Positions 14,736-21,436 of a DNA stretch of 21,436 bases are shown here, one piece after another (position 1 is the first letter of the stretch; each line of letters opens with the position of its first letter). The translations under genes were made by a program, and so were the position numbers. The DNA is taken from contig JABUUA010000007.1 of NCBI GenBank assembly GCA_021443405.1, positions 8,803-30,238 on the forward strand. The letters are read 5' to 3'. This DNA comes from Bacteroidaceae bacterium. Its GTDB lineage: Bacteria > Bacteroidota > Bacteroidia > Bacteroidales > Bacteroidaceae. The notes beneath the pieces are model-generated. The model did no database searches and was not told the DNA's origin. It saw only the letters and a program-made list of their open reading frames with translations.

Positions 14736-16052
14736 ATGGCGAGACGACTGCTTACCCTGCTCCTCATCTGCTGCTCGGTGCTGACCGTTCAGGCCGACAG
14801 CAAGAAGGTGAAGGACTTGAAGAACCAGAAGGCACAGCTGCAGAAAAGTCTGCAAAAGTCGAAGAAAGACCTTGACCGTACGCGCCAAGATGTGCAGAAA
14901 GGTCAGCTCAACATACAATATCTGGACACGCAAATCGAGACGCGCGTCCAGAATATCCATCGTACGGAAAAGGAGATTGACAGTCTGGAGCGCAAGGTGG
15001 ACACGGTGAAGGCTGAGGTACACTACCTCGATTCCGTGCTGGTGGTGAAGAAAGACAACTACACCCGCTCGCTGCGTATGGCGCAAGGGTATCACAAGAT
15101 ACAGAGTTCGCTCCTCTACGCACTGGCCGCCAAGGACGTGACACAGATGTACCGTCGGTTGCGCTACACGCGAGAATATGCCTCGTACCAGCGCACGCTG
15201 GGTGAGGAGGTGCAGAACAAGCAGTTGCTGCTGCTGGAGCGCCAGAACGAGTTGCTCGCGTTGCAGAGCGAGATGAACAAGAAGATGGCGGTGCTCATAT
15301 CGGAGCGAGCCATGCTCAGTCGCCAGCAAGTGGAGCAGAAGGCCGTGGTCAGCGACCTGAAGAAGAAGCAGACCGGCTTGCAGAAGCAAGTGGAGGAACA
15401 GACGCGTCAGGTGGCTGCCTTGCAGAAGAAGATTGACCAAGTGATTGCCGAGGAACTGGAGCAGGCTCGCAAGCGTGCCGAGGAAGAGGCGCGTCGAAAG
15501 GCGGAGGCCGAGCGCAAGAAGGCGGCGACGAAATCCACAGCCTCGGCTTCGTCGGGCAAGAGCGGCAAGGATACGCAGTCAACCACCACGAAGAAGACCT
15601 CTGGCTCGCCCACCAAGTGGCTGACGGCAGAAGAACAAAAACTGAGTGGCGCGCTGGCGAACAACAAAGGTCGCCTGCCTGTGCCCATTTCCGGGCCCTA
15701 TGCCATCGCCGCACGCTTCGGCACCAACACGTCGGGTCTCGCCCATGTGAAGTTGGGCAACAAAGGTGTCGATTATTCGGGTCAGTCGGGAGCGCGGGCT
15801 CGTTCCGTGTTTGACGGCCAGGTGGCAGCCGTGTTTGCGCTGGGAGGCATGAAGAATGTGTTGGTGCGTCACGGCGACTACATTTCGGTGTATTGCAACC
15901 TTTCTTCCGTCATCGTCCGCAAGGGACAGAGCGTGAAGGCGCGTGACCTGCTCGGCACGGTGGCGCAGGACGGCAACGGCAACTACACCTTGCACTTCGA
16001 ACTGCGCAAGGAGACCGCCGTGCTCAACCCTGAGCAATGGATAGGTCGCTAA
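14736..16052 (+). CDS. EnvC-like murein hydrolase activator: coiled coil plus degenerate LytM (M23) domain
   Basis: The 438-aa protein has a signal peptide (about 1-20), a long coiled coil (about 22-265, Lys/Gln/Glu-rich), a Lys/Ser/Thr-rich linker, and a C-terminal LytM domain (about 320-438). Active LytM peptidases need an HxxxD motif, a middle His and an HxH motif. Here these read N342-x-x-x-D346 (LGNKGVD), N388 (YCNL) and T418-x-H420 (YTLHFEL). One zinc ligand and both catalytic histidines are therefore missing, so it should not cut peptidoglycan. E. coli EnvC has the same layout and activates amidases AmiA/AmiB at the septum, so that is the likely role. It ends the dut operon, and its 3' end overlaps the convergent M20 gene by 29 bp. 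Confidence 0.88.
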   Translation: MARRLLTLLLICCSVLTVQADSKKVKDLKNQKAQLQKSLQKSKKDLDRTRQDVQKGQLNIQYLDTQIETRVQNIHRTEKEIDSLERKVDTVKAEVHYLDSVLVVKKDNYTRSLRMAQGYHKIQSSLLYALAAKDVTQMYRRLRYTREYASYQRTLGEEVQNKQLLLLERQNELLALQSEMNKKMAVLISERAMLSRQQVEQKAVVSDLKKKQTGLQKQVEEQTRQVAALQKKIDQVIAEELEQARKRAEEEARRKAEAERKKAATKSTASASSGKSGKDTQSTTTKKTSGSPTKWLTAEEQKLSGALANNKGRLPVPISGPYAIAARFGTNTSGLAHVKLGNKGVDYSGQSGARARSVFDGQVAAVFALGGMKNVLVRHGDYISVYCNLSSVIVRKGQSVKARDLLGTVAQDGNGNYTLHFELRKETAVLNPEQWIGR

Positions 16053-17094
16053 GCAACCGCACGTACAAATCTATAGCTTCCTCTATTTCCTGCCTGCGGA
16101 TGAACTCATCGGCAGTGTGGCTCCGACGGCTGTCGCCGGGGCCCATCTTGAGCGTTGGGAAGCGCATCAAGGCTTGGTCACTGAGTGTGGGACTCCCGAA
16201 AGGCTGGCGTCCTAAGGCAATGGCGCGCTGCACCAATGGATGTTCTATGGCTATGCGGCTGGAGTTGAGGCGGAAGCTGTGAGCCTCCACGTCGCTCTTG
16301 ACGTGCTCGCGTATCGTTGTGAAGATTTCCTCATTGGAGTAAAGTTCGTTGCTTCGCACGTCCACCAAGAACTTGCACTCGGCCGGCACCACGTTGTGCT
16401 GCGTGCCTGCGTTCACCACCGTCACGGTCATCTTGACGGGACCTAACAGTTCGCTCACCTCGGGGAACTGGTATGTGCGGAACCACTGCATGTCGTCCAG
16501 GGCGTGATAGATGGCATTGTCGCCCTCGTTACGAGCGGCGTGACCGGCACGGCCGTGGGCGATGACGTCGAGCACCATCAGTCCTTTCTCGGCGATGGCG
16601 GGCTGCATGCCCGTGGGTTCCCCGACTAAACCGACGTCGATGTGCGGCAGTTTCGTGAGGGCGAGCTCGGCACCCGTCTTGCCGCCAACCTCCTCTTCGG
16701 CCGAGGCGAGGAAGACGAGATTATAAGAACGCTCTTTTGTGCACATCACACGGAAAGCCTGCAACAGCGACACCAGCGAGGCGCCGTCGTCGTTGCTCCC
16801 CAGTCCGTACAGCACATCGCCCTCCCAAGTGGGGTGGTAAGGCTCGCGTGTCCAGCCAGTGGCAGGGCGCACCGTGTCGATGTGTGCGCACAAAAGCAGG
16901 GTGGGAAGTTCCCCCTGATAGTGAGGTGCCACGCACCAAAGGTTGTTCACCTCACGCGTGGGTTGAAGTCCCCGTTCCTCCATCCATTGCTGCAAAGCAT
17001 TGGCTGCGTTCGCCTCCTCACGACTGTGGCTGGGGATGGCGATAAGCGTCTCCAAGAGTTGCAAGGCTTCCGTTGTTCTCTCGTCGTCCGTCAT
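16024..17094 (-). CDS. argE: M20-family metallo-deacylase, probably N-acyl-ornithine deacetylase
   Basis: The 356-aa enzyme belongs to the M20 zinc peptidases/deacylases. Metal-site motifs are visible: AHIDTV (His71, Asp73), GSNDDGA (Asp102/103), SAEEEVGG (Glu134/135), GEPTG (Glu159), and HTADEF near the C-terminus. Among M20 members, size and wording (VRPATGW, GDSRRSHTADEF) best fit ArgE-type enzymes. In Bacteroidetes arginine synthesis often runs through N-succinyl intermediates, so the substrate may be N-succinyl- or N-acetyl-ornithine. There are no other arginine genes here, so the assignment stays tentative; a dipeptidase or other N-acyl-amino-acid deacylase is possible. The frame is open to 17139, but the promoter box at 17117-17124 puts the start at 17094. 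The last 29 bp overlap the EnvC-like gene. Confidence 0.75.
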   Translation of the reverse strand: MTDDERTTEALQLLETLIAIPSHSREEANAANALQQWMEERGLQPTREVNNLWCVAPHYQGELPTLLLCAHIDTVRPATGWTREPYHPTWEGDVLYGLGSNDDGASLVSLLQAFRVMCTKERSYNLVFLASAEEEVGGKTGAELALTKLPHIDVGLVGEPTGMQPAIAEKGLMVLDVIAHGRAGHAARNEGDNAIYHALDDMQWFRTYQFPEVSELLGPVKMTVTVVNAGTQHNVVPAECKFLVDVRSNELYSNEEIFTTIREHVKSDVEAHSFRLNSSRIAIEHPLVQRAIALGRQPFGSPTLSDQALMRFPTLKMGPGDSRRSHTADEFIRRQEIEEAIDLYVRLLSDLSIAQG

Positions 17095-17116
17095 AATGGT
17101 CTTAATAATATAGGTA

Positions 17117-17124
17117 CAAAGGTA
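17117..17124 (-). promoter_or_regulatory. Promoter -7 box of the M20 deacylase gene
   Basis: The minus strand reads TACCTTTG, a full -7 match, 22 bp before the start codon. No TTTG is seen at the -33 position. Confidence 0.6.
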
Positions 17125-17143
17125 CGAAAAAATGCTCATATTA

Positions 17144-17175
17144 TTTGGACTTATCGCACATAAATCGTAACTTTG
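17144..17175 (+). promoter_or_regulatory. Complete promoter of the acyl-CoA synthetase operon
   Basis: TTTG at 17144-17147, a 20-bp spacer and TAACTTTG at 17168-17175 match the full consensus. The start codon is 21 bp downstream. It diverges from the M20 gene promoter in a 102-bp gap. Confidence 0.85.
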
Positions 17176-17196
17176 TGCAATAAAAATCTTACTACT

Positions 17197-19005
17197 ATGC
17201 AGAACAAGAGCCCATTGTCAACCCTCATTCAGTCGCAAGCAGAGCGCTATGGTAAGCGCGAAGCCCTGCGCTATCGTGATTACAAGGCTGGTGTGTGGAA
17301 GCGGATTTCGTGGGAAGTCTTTGCGCGTCGCGTCACGTTGGCCAGCAACGCACTGGTCGAATTGGGAGTGGAGCCGCAGGAAAATGTGGCCACTTTCATG
17401 CAGAACACGCCCGAGGGACTGACCGTCGACTTCGCTTGCTATGGCGTGCGCGCCGTGGTCATCCCGTTCTATGCCACCAGTAGTGAGGCTCAGGTGAAGT
17501 ACATGGTCTCGGACGCCAACATCCGTTACATCTTCGTTGGCGAGCAATACCAGTACGACACGGCTTTCCGGGTGCTGCAGTTCACGCCCTGCATCAAGCG
17601 GCTCATTATCGTGGACCCCGATGTGAAGCGTCATGCACAAGATAACACCAGCATCACCTTCGCGGAGTTCCTTGCTATGGGCGACGGTGCCAAGCATCAG
17701 GCGGAAGTAGATAAGCGCACGGCTGCCCTGCAACCCGACGATTTGGCCAACATTCTCTACACCAGCGGCACCACGGGACTGAGCAAGGGCGTCATGCTGA
17801 CGCACCGCATGTTCCAGGCTGCCATTGCGGCCCACGAGCACGTGATTCCCCTGACAGACCAAGATTTGATTCTGAACTTCCTTCCCTTCACCCACGTCTT
17901 TGAGCGCGCATGGGCCTACCTTTGTCTGGCCACGGGCTGCACGCTGGCCATCAATCTGCGCCCACAGGACATACAAATGACGATGAAAGAAGTGCATCCC
18001 ACCTGCATGTGTGCCGTGCCCCGCTTCTGGGAGAAGGTGTACTCGGGCGTTCAAGAGAAGATTGCCACGAGCAGTCCGATGCAGCGTTCGTTGATGCAGG
18101 ACGCGCTGAAGGTGGGCAAAATCTACAATGTGGACTACAAAATGCAAGGCAAACAGCCCCCGTTGGCCCTGAAGTTGAAGTACAAATTCTACGAGAAGAC
18201 CATCATCTCCGTGCTGCTGAAGGTGCTTGGTCTGGAGCGTGGCAACTTCTTCCCGACGGCCGGTGCCGCTATTCCTCCCGCCGTGGAGGAGTTCATTCAC
18301 GCCGTTGGCATCCGCATGATTGCCGGCTACGGCATGACGGAGACTACGGCGACTGTGACATGCGACCACTGGGACAAGCGCACTTCCATTGGTAGTGTGG
18401 GCCGACTCATGCCCGGCATCGAGATGAAGATAGGCGAGAACAACGAAGTGCTCCTAAAGGGCGAGACCATGACGAAAGGCTATTATCGCAAGGCGGAGGT
18501 GACGGCCAACACCATTGACGCCGATGGCTGGCTCCACACGGGCGATGCCGGTTACGTCAAGGACGGCGAGTTGTTCCTCACCGAGCGCATCAAAGACCTC
18601 TTCAAGACCAGCAACGGTAAGTACATCGCGCCGCAGCTGTTGGAGTCGAAACTGTGTGTTGACCGCTACATCGACCAGATAGTCATCATTGCCGACCAGC
18701 GTAAGTTCGTGTCGGCCCTTGTGATTCCCGAGTACACGCTCTTGGAGAAATATGCCCAGGAACACGGCATCGGTTTCACCGACCGCGCCGACCTCTGCCG
18801 CGACGAGCGCATCAACGCCCTCTTTATGGAGCGTATCGAGACCTTGCAACAGGAGTTCGCCCACTACGAACAAGTAAAGTGCATCACCCTGTTGCCCGAG
18901 AATTTCAGTATGGAAAAAGGCGAGCTCACCAACACACTTAAGGTGAAGCGTCCCGTCATCAACGAGCGCTACAAGGCCCAGATTGAGGCCATGTATGCCG
19001 AATAA
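17197..19005 (+). CDS. Long-chain fatty acid-CoA ligase (AMP-forming)
   Basis: The 602-aa enzyme is an ANL-superfamily acyl-CoA synthetase: it activates a fatty acid with ATP to an acyl-adenylate and transfers it to CoA. Visible motifs are the P-loop YTSGTTGLSKG (188-198), the adenylation motif GYGMTET (377-383), GWLHTGD (444-450) with the AMP-ribose Asp450, and ERIKDLFKTSNGKYIAP with the C-terminal domain hinge. The length and the FACL-type sequence favour long-chain acids, but the chain length is not proven. No transmembrane signal is evident. The frame is open from a TTG at 17173, but that lies inside the -7 box, so the ATG at 17197 is chosen. prfB follows after 8 bp. Usual symbols would be fadD or lcfB; I leave the symbol open because paralogues are common. 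Confidence 0.92.
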   Translation: MQNKSPLSTLIQSQAERYGKREALRYRDYKAGVWKRISWEVFARRVTLASNALVELGVEPQENVATFMQNTPEGLTVDFACYGVRAVVIPFYATSSEAQVKYMVSDANIRYIFVGEQYQYDTAFRVLQFTPCIKRLIIVDPDVKRHAQDNTSITFAEFLAMGDGAKHQAEVDKRTAALQPDDLANILYTSGTTGLSKGVMLTHRMFQAAIAAHEHVIPLTDQDLILNFLPFTHVFERAWAYLCLATGCTLAINLRPQDIQMTMKEVHPTCMCAVPRFWEKVYSGVQEKIATSSPMQRSLMQDALKVGKIYNVDYKMQGKQPPLALKLKYKFYEKTIISVLLKVLGLERGNFFPTAGAAIPPAVEEFIHAVGIRMIAGYGMTETTATVTCDHWDKRTSIGSVGRLMPGIEMKIGENNEVLLKGETMTKGYYRKAEVTANTIDADGWLHTGDAGYVKDGELFLTERIKDLFKTSNGKYIAPQLLESKLCVDRYIDQIVIIADQRKFVSALVIPEYTLLEKYAQEHGIGFTDRADLCRDERINALFMERIETLQQEFAHYEQVKCITLLPENFSMEKGELTNTLKVKRPVINERYKAQIEAMYAE

Positions 19006-19013
19006 GAAAGAAA

Positions 19014-20135
19014 ATGATAACTGCTGACCAATTAAAAGAAGTAAAAGACCGCACTGAACAGCTATATCGTTACCTCAATATCCCCGCGAAACAAGTGCAG
19101 TGGGAGGAGGAACAGCTGCGCACTCAAGACCCCAGCTTTTGGGAAGATCAGAAGCGTGCCGAGGCTCAGATGAAGCTCGTGAAAGGGCTTGAGAAGTGGA
19201 TTAAGGGATACAATGAGGTGAAGTCTCAGGCCGACGAACTGGAGACGGCCTGTGAATTCTACCGCGAAGAGCTCGTCACCGAGCAAGAAGTAGACGACAT
19301 CTACGCGCGCGTCCTTAATAGTATAGAGAATCTCGAGCTGAAGAACATGCTCCGTCGCGAGGAAGACCCGATGGACGCCGTGCTGAAAATCAACGCCGGC
19401 GCCGGAGGAACGGAGGCGCAGGACTGGGCGCAGATGCTCATGCGTATGTATATGCAGTGGGCGCAGGCCAACGGATACAAGTGTGTCGTCAGCAATTTGC
19501 AGGACGGTGACGACGCCGGCATCAAGACATGTACCTTGGAAATCGAAGGAGAGTTTGCCTATGGCTACCTCAAGAGCGAGAACGGCGTGCACCGTCTGGT
19601 GCGTGTCTCGCCTTACAATGCCCAGGGAAAACGCATGACGTCCTTTGCTTCCGTCTTCGTGACGCCGCTGGTCGATGACACGATTGAGGTGAACATCGAG
19701 CAGGCCCGCATATCTTGGGACACCTTCCGCTCGAGCGGTGCCGGCGGTCAGAACGTGAACAAGGTGGAGTCAGGCGTGCGTCTGCGCTACCAGTACGAGG
19801 ACCCCTACACGGGAGAAAAGGAAGAAATCCTGATTGAGAACACGGAAACGCGCGACCAGCCCAAGAACAAAGAGAACGCGCTGCGCCTGCTTCGCTCGAT
19901 GTTGTACGACAAAGAACTGCAACACCGCATGGCAGAGCAAGCCAAAGTGGAGGCTGGCAAGAAGAAGATAGAGTGGGGAAGTCAGATACGTTCCTACGTG
20001 TTCGACGACCGTCGCGTGAAGGACCACCGCACGAATTACCAGACCAGCGACGTAGGCGGCGTGATGGATGGCAAGATAGACGCCTTCATCAAGGCCTTCC
20101 TCATGGAGTTCGGTGCCGAAGGTGAGGAACAATAA
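19014..20135 (+). CDS. prfB: Peptide chain release factor 2 (RF2), without a programmed frameshift
   Basis: The 373-aa protein releases peptides at UGA and UAA stop codons. The GGQ motif that reaches the peptidyl-transferase centre is at residues 244-246 (SSGAGGQNVNKVESGV). The stop-recognition tripeptide, normally SPF in RF2, reads SPY at 199-201 (RLVRVSPYNAQGKR). Many bacteria control prfB by a +1 frameshift at an in-frame UGA after codon 25; here the equivalent region, Tyr20-Leu21-Asn22, is TAC CTC AAT and the frame is continuous, so that control is absent. The ATG at 19014 gives the usual RF2 N-terminus. It lies 8 bp after the acyl-CoA synthetase gene, with a small membrane-protein gene 15 bp downstream. 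Confidence 0.96.
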   Translation: MITADQLKEVKDRTEQLYRYLNIPAKQVQWEEEQLRTQDPSFWEDQKRAEAQMKLVKGLEKWIKGYNEVKSQADELETACEFYREELVTEQEVDDIYARVLNSIENLELKNMLRREEDPMDAVLKINAGAGGTEAQDWAQMLMRMYMQWAQANGYKCVVSNLQDGDDAGIKTCTLEIEGEFAYGYLKSENGVHRLVRVSPYNAQGKRMTSFASVFVTPLVDDTIEVNIEQARISWDTFRSSGAGGQNVNKVESGVRLRYQYEDPYTGEKEEILIENTETRDQPKNKENALRLLRSMLYDKELQHRMAEQAKVEAGKKKIEWGSQIRSYVFDDRRVKDHRTNYQTSDVGGVMDGKIDAFIKAFLMEFGAEGEEQ

Positions 20136-20150
20136 TTAAATCGATACAGC

Positions 20151-20297
20151 ATGAAAGACAAATTGTTGCGCAAGCAAAAGAAGGAGGCTGCCCGCAAGGA
20201 GCGCGAGGAACAGCAGGCGCGTCGCGTCATTTACGGCATCGTCGGTGCCTTGATTATCCTGGCGATTGTGCTCATAGGCGTAAGCAGCTTCTTGTAA
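20151..20297 (+). CDS. Small single-pass membrane protein (48 aa)
   Basis: The 48-residue frame starts at the ATG at 20151. It has a highly charged N-terminal half (MKDKLLRKQKKEAARKERE) and one hydrophobic segment at about residues 27-46 (VIYGIVGALIILAIVLIG). The positive-inside rule puts the basic tail in the cytoplasm. I do not recognise a family. The case that it is real rests on its position: 15 bp after prfB, with its stop overlapping the CYTH start by one base (TAATG, 20295-20299), on a clean codon pattern, and on the sharply split charged/hydrophobic layout. It is too short for many gene finders. Confidence 0.7.
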   Translation: MKDKLLRKQKKEAARKEREEQQARRVIYGIVGALIILAIVLIGVSSFL

Positions 20298-20782
20298 TGG
20301 GGCTGGAGATTGAGCGCAAATTCTTGGTCGAGGGCGAGTTCAAGCACTTGGCCACGAGCCACAGCCACATAGAGCAAGGTTACATTTTATCGGCTAAAGG
20401 GCGCACGGTGCGCGTTCGCATCCGCGACGACAAGGGCTACCTGACCATCAAGGGCCCGAGCAACGCCGACGGCATCTCCCGCTACGAATGGGAAAAGGAG
20501 ATACCGCTGGACGAGGCACAAGAGCTCATGAAGTTGTGCGAACCCGGTCGTGTGGACAAGATTCGCTACTTGATTCCCTCGCCGGAAGGGCGCTACACGT
20601 GGGAGGTGGACGAGTTTTTCGGTGAGAACGAGGGCCTGATTATGGCCGAAATAGAGTTAGAATCGGAGGACGCGACCTTTGAAAAGCCCGACTTCATCGG
20701 CAGAGAAGTGACCGGCGACCGCCGTTTCTACAATGGTCACTTGCGCGTATTCCCCTTCTGTCTCTGGAAACATACGATATAA
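20297..20782 (+). CDS. CYTH-domain phosphohydrolase (triphosphate tunnel metalloenzyme)
   Basis: The 161-aa protein begins with the ExExK signature of the CYTH family (GLEIERKFLV, Glu4-Glu6-Lys8). Alternating charged residues along the beta-strands follow, as expected for a triphosphate tunnel: TVRVRIRDDKGYLTIKG, YEWEKEIP, and YTWEVDEFFGENEGLIMAEIELE. The family includes class IV adenylate cyclases, thiamine triphosphatases and inorganic triphosphatases; the short bacterial form most often hydrolyses inorganic triphosphate, which is my preferred role. Notably, dGTPase in this same window releases tripolyphosphate, though the genes are 8 kb apart and not co-transcribed. Its last 46 bp overlap the convergent VanZ-like gene. 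Confidence 0.9.
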   Translation: MGLEIERKFLVEGEFKHLATSHSHIEQGYILSAKGRTVRVRIRDDKGYLTIKGPSNADGISRYEWEKEIPLDEAQELMKLCEPGRVDKIRYLIPSPEGRYTWEVDEFFGENEGLIMAEIELESEDATFEKPDFIGREVTGDRRFYNGHLRVFPFCLWKHTI

Positions 20783-21126
20783 GCAACTGCCGACACGGCG
20801 ACGGCCCCCAAGGTGTTCGCCACCGCGTCCAACCAGTCGCCCGTGCGATAGGTGGTACAGAAGGCTTGGGCCAACTCCATGACACCCCCATAGACAACAG
20901 GCAGTGCCAACCCTAACAGGCTCGCCCTTCCCCAGCGGAACGGGCGGGCCTTTCGCGTGTATTCCGTCCAGATGACCAGCGACAGCCCGCCGTACATGAC
21001 CATGTGCGCCCACTTGTCGGCCAAGGGAGCGTTCACGTCGGGCAATTCTTCCACAGGCATGAGGGAGAGCACGGCGATGACGAGCAGCGTGAGAAAGGTA
21101 AGCGGGAATTGTTTGACGGCATTCAT
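20737..21126 (-). CDS. VanZ-like membrane protein
   Basis: The 129-aa protein has about four hydrophobic segments and the VanZ-family pattern: an early LSLMPVEELP, then DKWAHMVMYGGLSL, then YGGVMELAQAF and GDWLDAVANTLGAV. VanZ itself gives low-level teicoplanin resistance, but most small homologues have no known role, and nothing here suggests a resistance cluster. The frame is open to 21189; the ATG at 21126 is chosen because a -7 box (21145-21152) lies inside the longer version. It is convergent with the CYTH gene and overlaps it by 46 bp; it diverges from the symporter gene. Confidence 0.8.
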   Translation of the reverse strand: MNAVKQFPLTFLTLLVIAVLSLMPVEELPDVNAPLADKWAHMVMYGGLSLVIWTEYTRKARPFRWGRASLLGLALPVVYGGVMELAQAFCTTYRTGDWLDAVANTLGAVAVSAVAYIVCFQRQKGNTRK

Positions 21127-21144
21127 GTTTTTGCTTTTTTGTTG

Positions 21145-21152
21145 CAAATTTA
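21145..21152 (-). promoter_or_regulatory. Promoter -7 box of the VanZ-like gene
   Basis: The minus strand reads TAAATTTG, a -7 match 18 bp before the start codon. No -33 box is evident. Confidence 0.5.
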
Positions 21153-21165
21153 CGATTATATTTTG

Positions 21166-21173
21166 TACTTTTG
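21166..21173 (+). promoter_or_regulatory. Promoter -7 box of the symporter gene
   Basis: TACTTTTG matches the consensus 36 bp before the ATG at 21210. Only a weak TTG-type -33 element (21141-21144, 21-bp spacer) is seen. It lies 13 bp from the -7 box of the divergent VanZ-like gene, so the two promoters overlap. Confidence 0.55.
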
Positions 21174-21209
21174 TACTTTCTTTTAGCAAAATTACGACAA
21201 AACGTTACT

Positions 21210-21436
21210 ATGTCAACGCACGACAGAGGCAATTTCGGCAGTCGATTGGGCGTCATCTTGGCGTCGGCAGGCTCGGCTGTGGGCTTGGGCAACATTTGGC
21301 GCTTTCCCACGGAGGCGGGTCGTAACGGCGGAGCAGCCTTCATCCTCATCTACCTTGCCTTTGTGTTTCTGTTGGCGATGCCCGTGATGATTGCAGAATT
21401 TGTAATCGGCCGGGGCAGCAAGTCCAATACTGTGGG
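21210..21436 (+). CDS. Sodium-dependent transporter, neurotransmitter:sodium symporter (NSS/SNF) family, N-terminal part
   Basis: About 75 residues are visible before the right edge of the window. They start MSTHDRGNFGSRLGVILASA and continue through SAVGLGNIWRFPTEAGRNGG, the invariant first-helix signature of the NSS family whose backbone unwinds to bind Na+ and substrate. A second helix with the family's AFILIYLAFVFLLAMPVMIA wording follows, ending in EFVIGRG. Members such as LeuT and MhsT couple sodium entry to amino-acid uptake; the substrate cannot be read from this fragment. The ATG at 21210 fits the family start and lies about 30 nt after the predicted transcription start. Confidence 0.93.
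   Translation, partial: MSTHDRGNFGSRLGVILASAGSAVGLGNIWRFPTEAGRNGGAAFILIYLAFVFLLAMPVMIAEFVIGRGSKSNTV

Noticed and set aside
17218..18369. Minus-strand open frame of 383 codons inside the acyl-CoA synthetase gene
   Set aside because: Antisense of a gene with all ANL motifs; His-rich composition typical of shadow frames.
20737..21126. Glycopeptide resistance from the VanZ-like gene
   Set aside because: No vanHAX or vanRS genes nearby; small VanZ-like proteins are common and mostly unrelated to resistance.

Overview
The window looks like an ordinary chromosomal segment of a Bacteroidales bacterium, most likely a Prevotella/Segatella-type species. Four things point there. Twelve start regions or intergenic sites carry the Bacteroidetes -7 box TAnnTTTG, several with a TTTG -33 box 19-20 bp upstream. 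Two secreted proteins end in the short Prevotella-type tail YYDLQGRRL...GKK. A glycine-lipid acyltransferase pair (GlsA/GlsB type) is present. There is an Omp28-related protein and a dut-TPR-DUF4292-EnvC-like gene order. I see no rRNA, tRNA, CRISPR, transposase, integrase or phage gene.

Layout. 1-1985 (minus): start of the division and cell-wall cluster, rsmH, an FtsL-like gene with a long acidic extension, and the 5' part of ftsI; mraZ is not next to rsmH. 1986-2443: intergenic, with a 22-bp-period repeat and an AT-rich island. 2444-3130 (plus): exported cyclophilin. 3419-6751: two secreted proteins under a good promoter, closed by a strong terminator at 6778-6826. 6892-9016: operon of a small exported protein, a GlsA-like O-acyltransferase and a GlsB-like N-acyltransferase. 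9017-9413: intergenic, with an imperfect 43-bp tandem duplication and a promoter. 9414-10277: unknown lipoprotein. 10278-10455: second 22-bp-period repeat between convergent gene ends. 10456-11808 (minus) dgt and 11887-12333 (plus) dut diverge from a 78-bp gap whose promoters abut both start codons. dut runs on through a TPR protein, a DUF4292 lipoprotein and an EnvC-like degenerate LytM protein to 16052. 16024-17094 (minus): M20 deacylase. 17197-20782 (plus): acyl-CoA synthetase, prfB (RF2), a 48-aa membrane protein and a CYTH phosphohydrolase. 20737-21126 (minus): VanZ-like protein. 21210 to the end (plus): start of a sodium-dependent neurotransmitter-symporter family transporter.

How the genes relate. 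Three blocks serve the envelope: septal peptidoglycan synthesis (rsmH-ftsL-ftsI), septal hydrolysis control and outer-membrane lipoproteins (TPR-DUF4292-EnvC-like), and amino-lipid synthesis (glsA-glsB). dgt and dut both act on deoxynucleoside triphosphate pools and share one very compact divergent promoter.

I did not find a convincing undescribed multi-gene system. The most unusual signals are the two related 22-bp-period repeats, the apparently leaderless dgt/dut pair, the SPY in place of SPF in RF2, and the strongly acidic FtsL-like protein.
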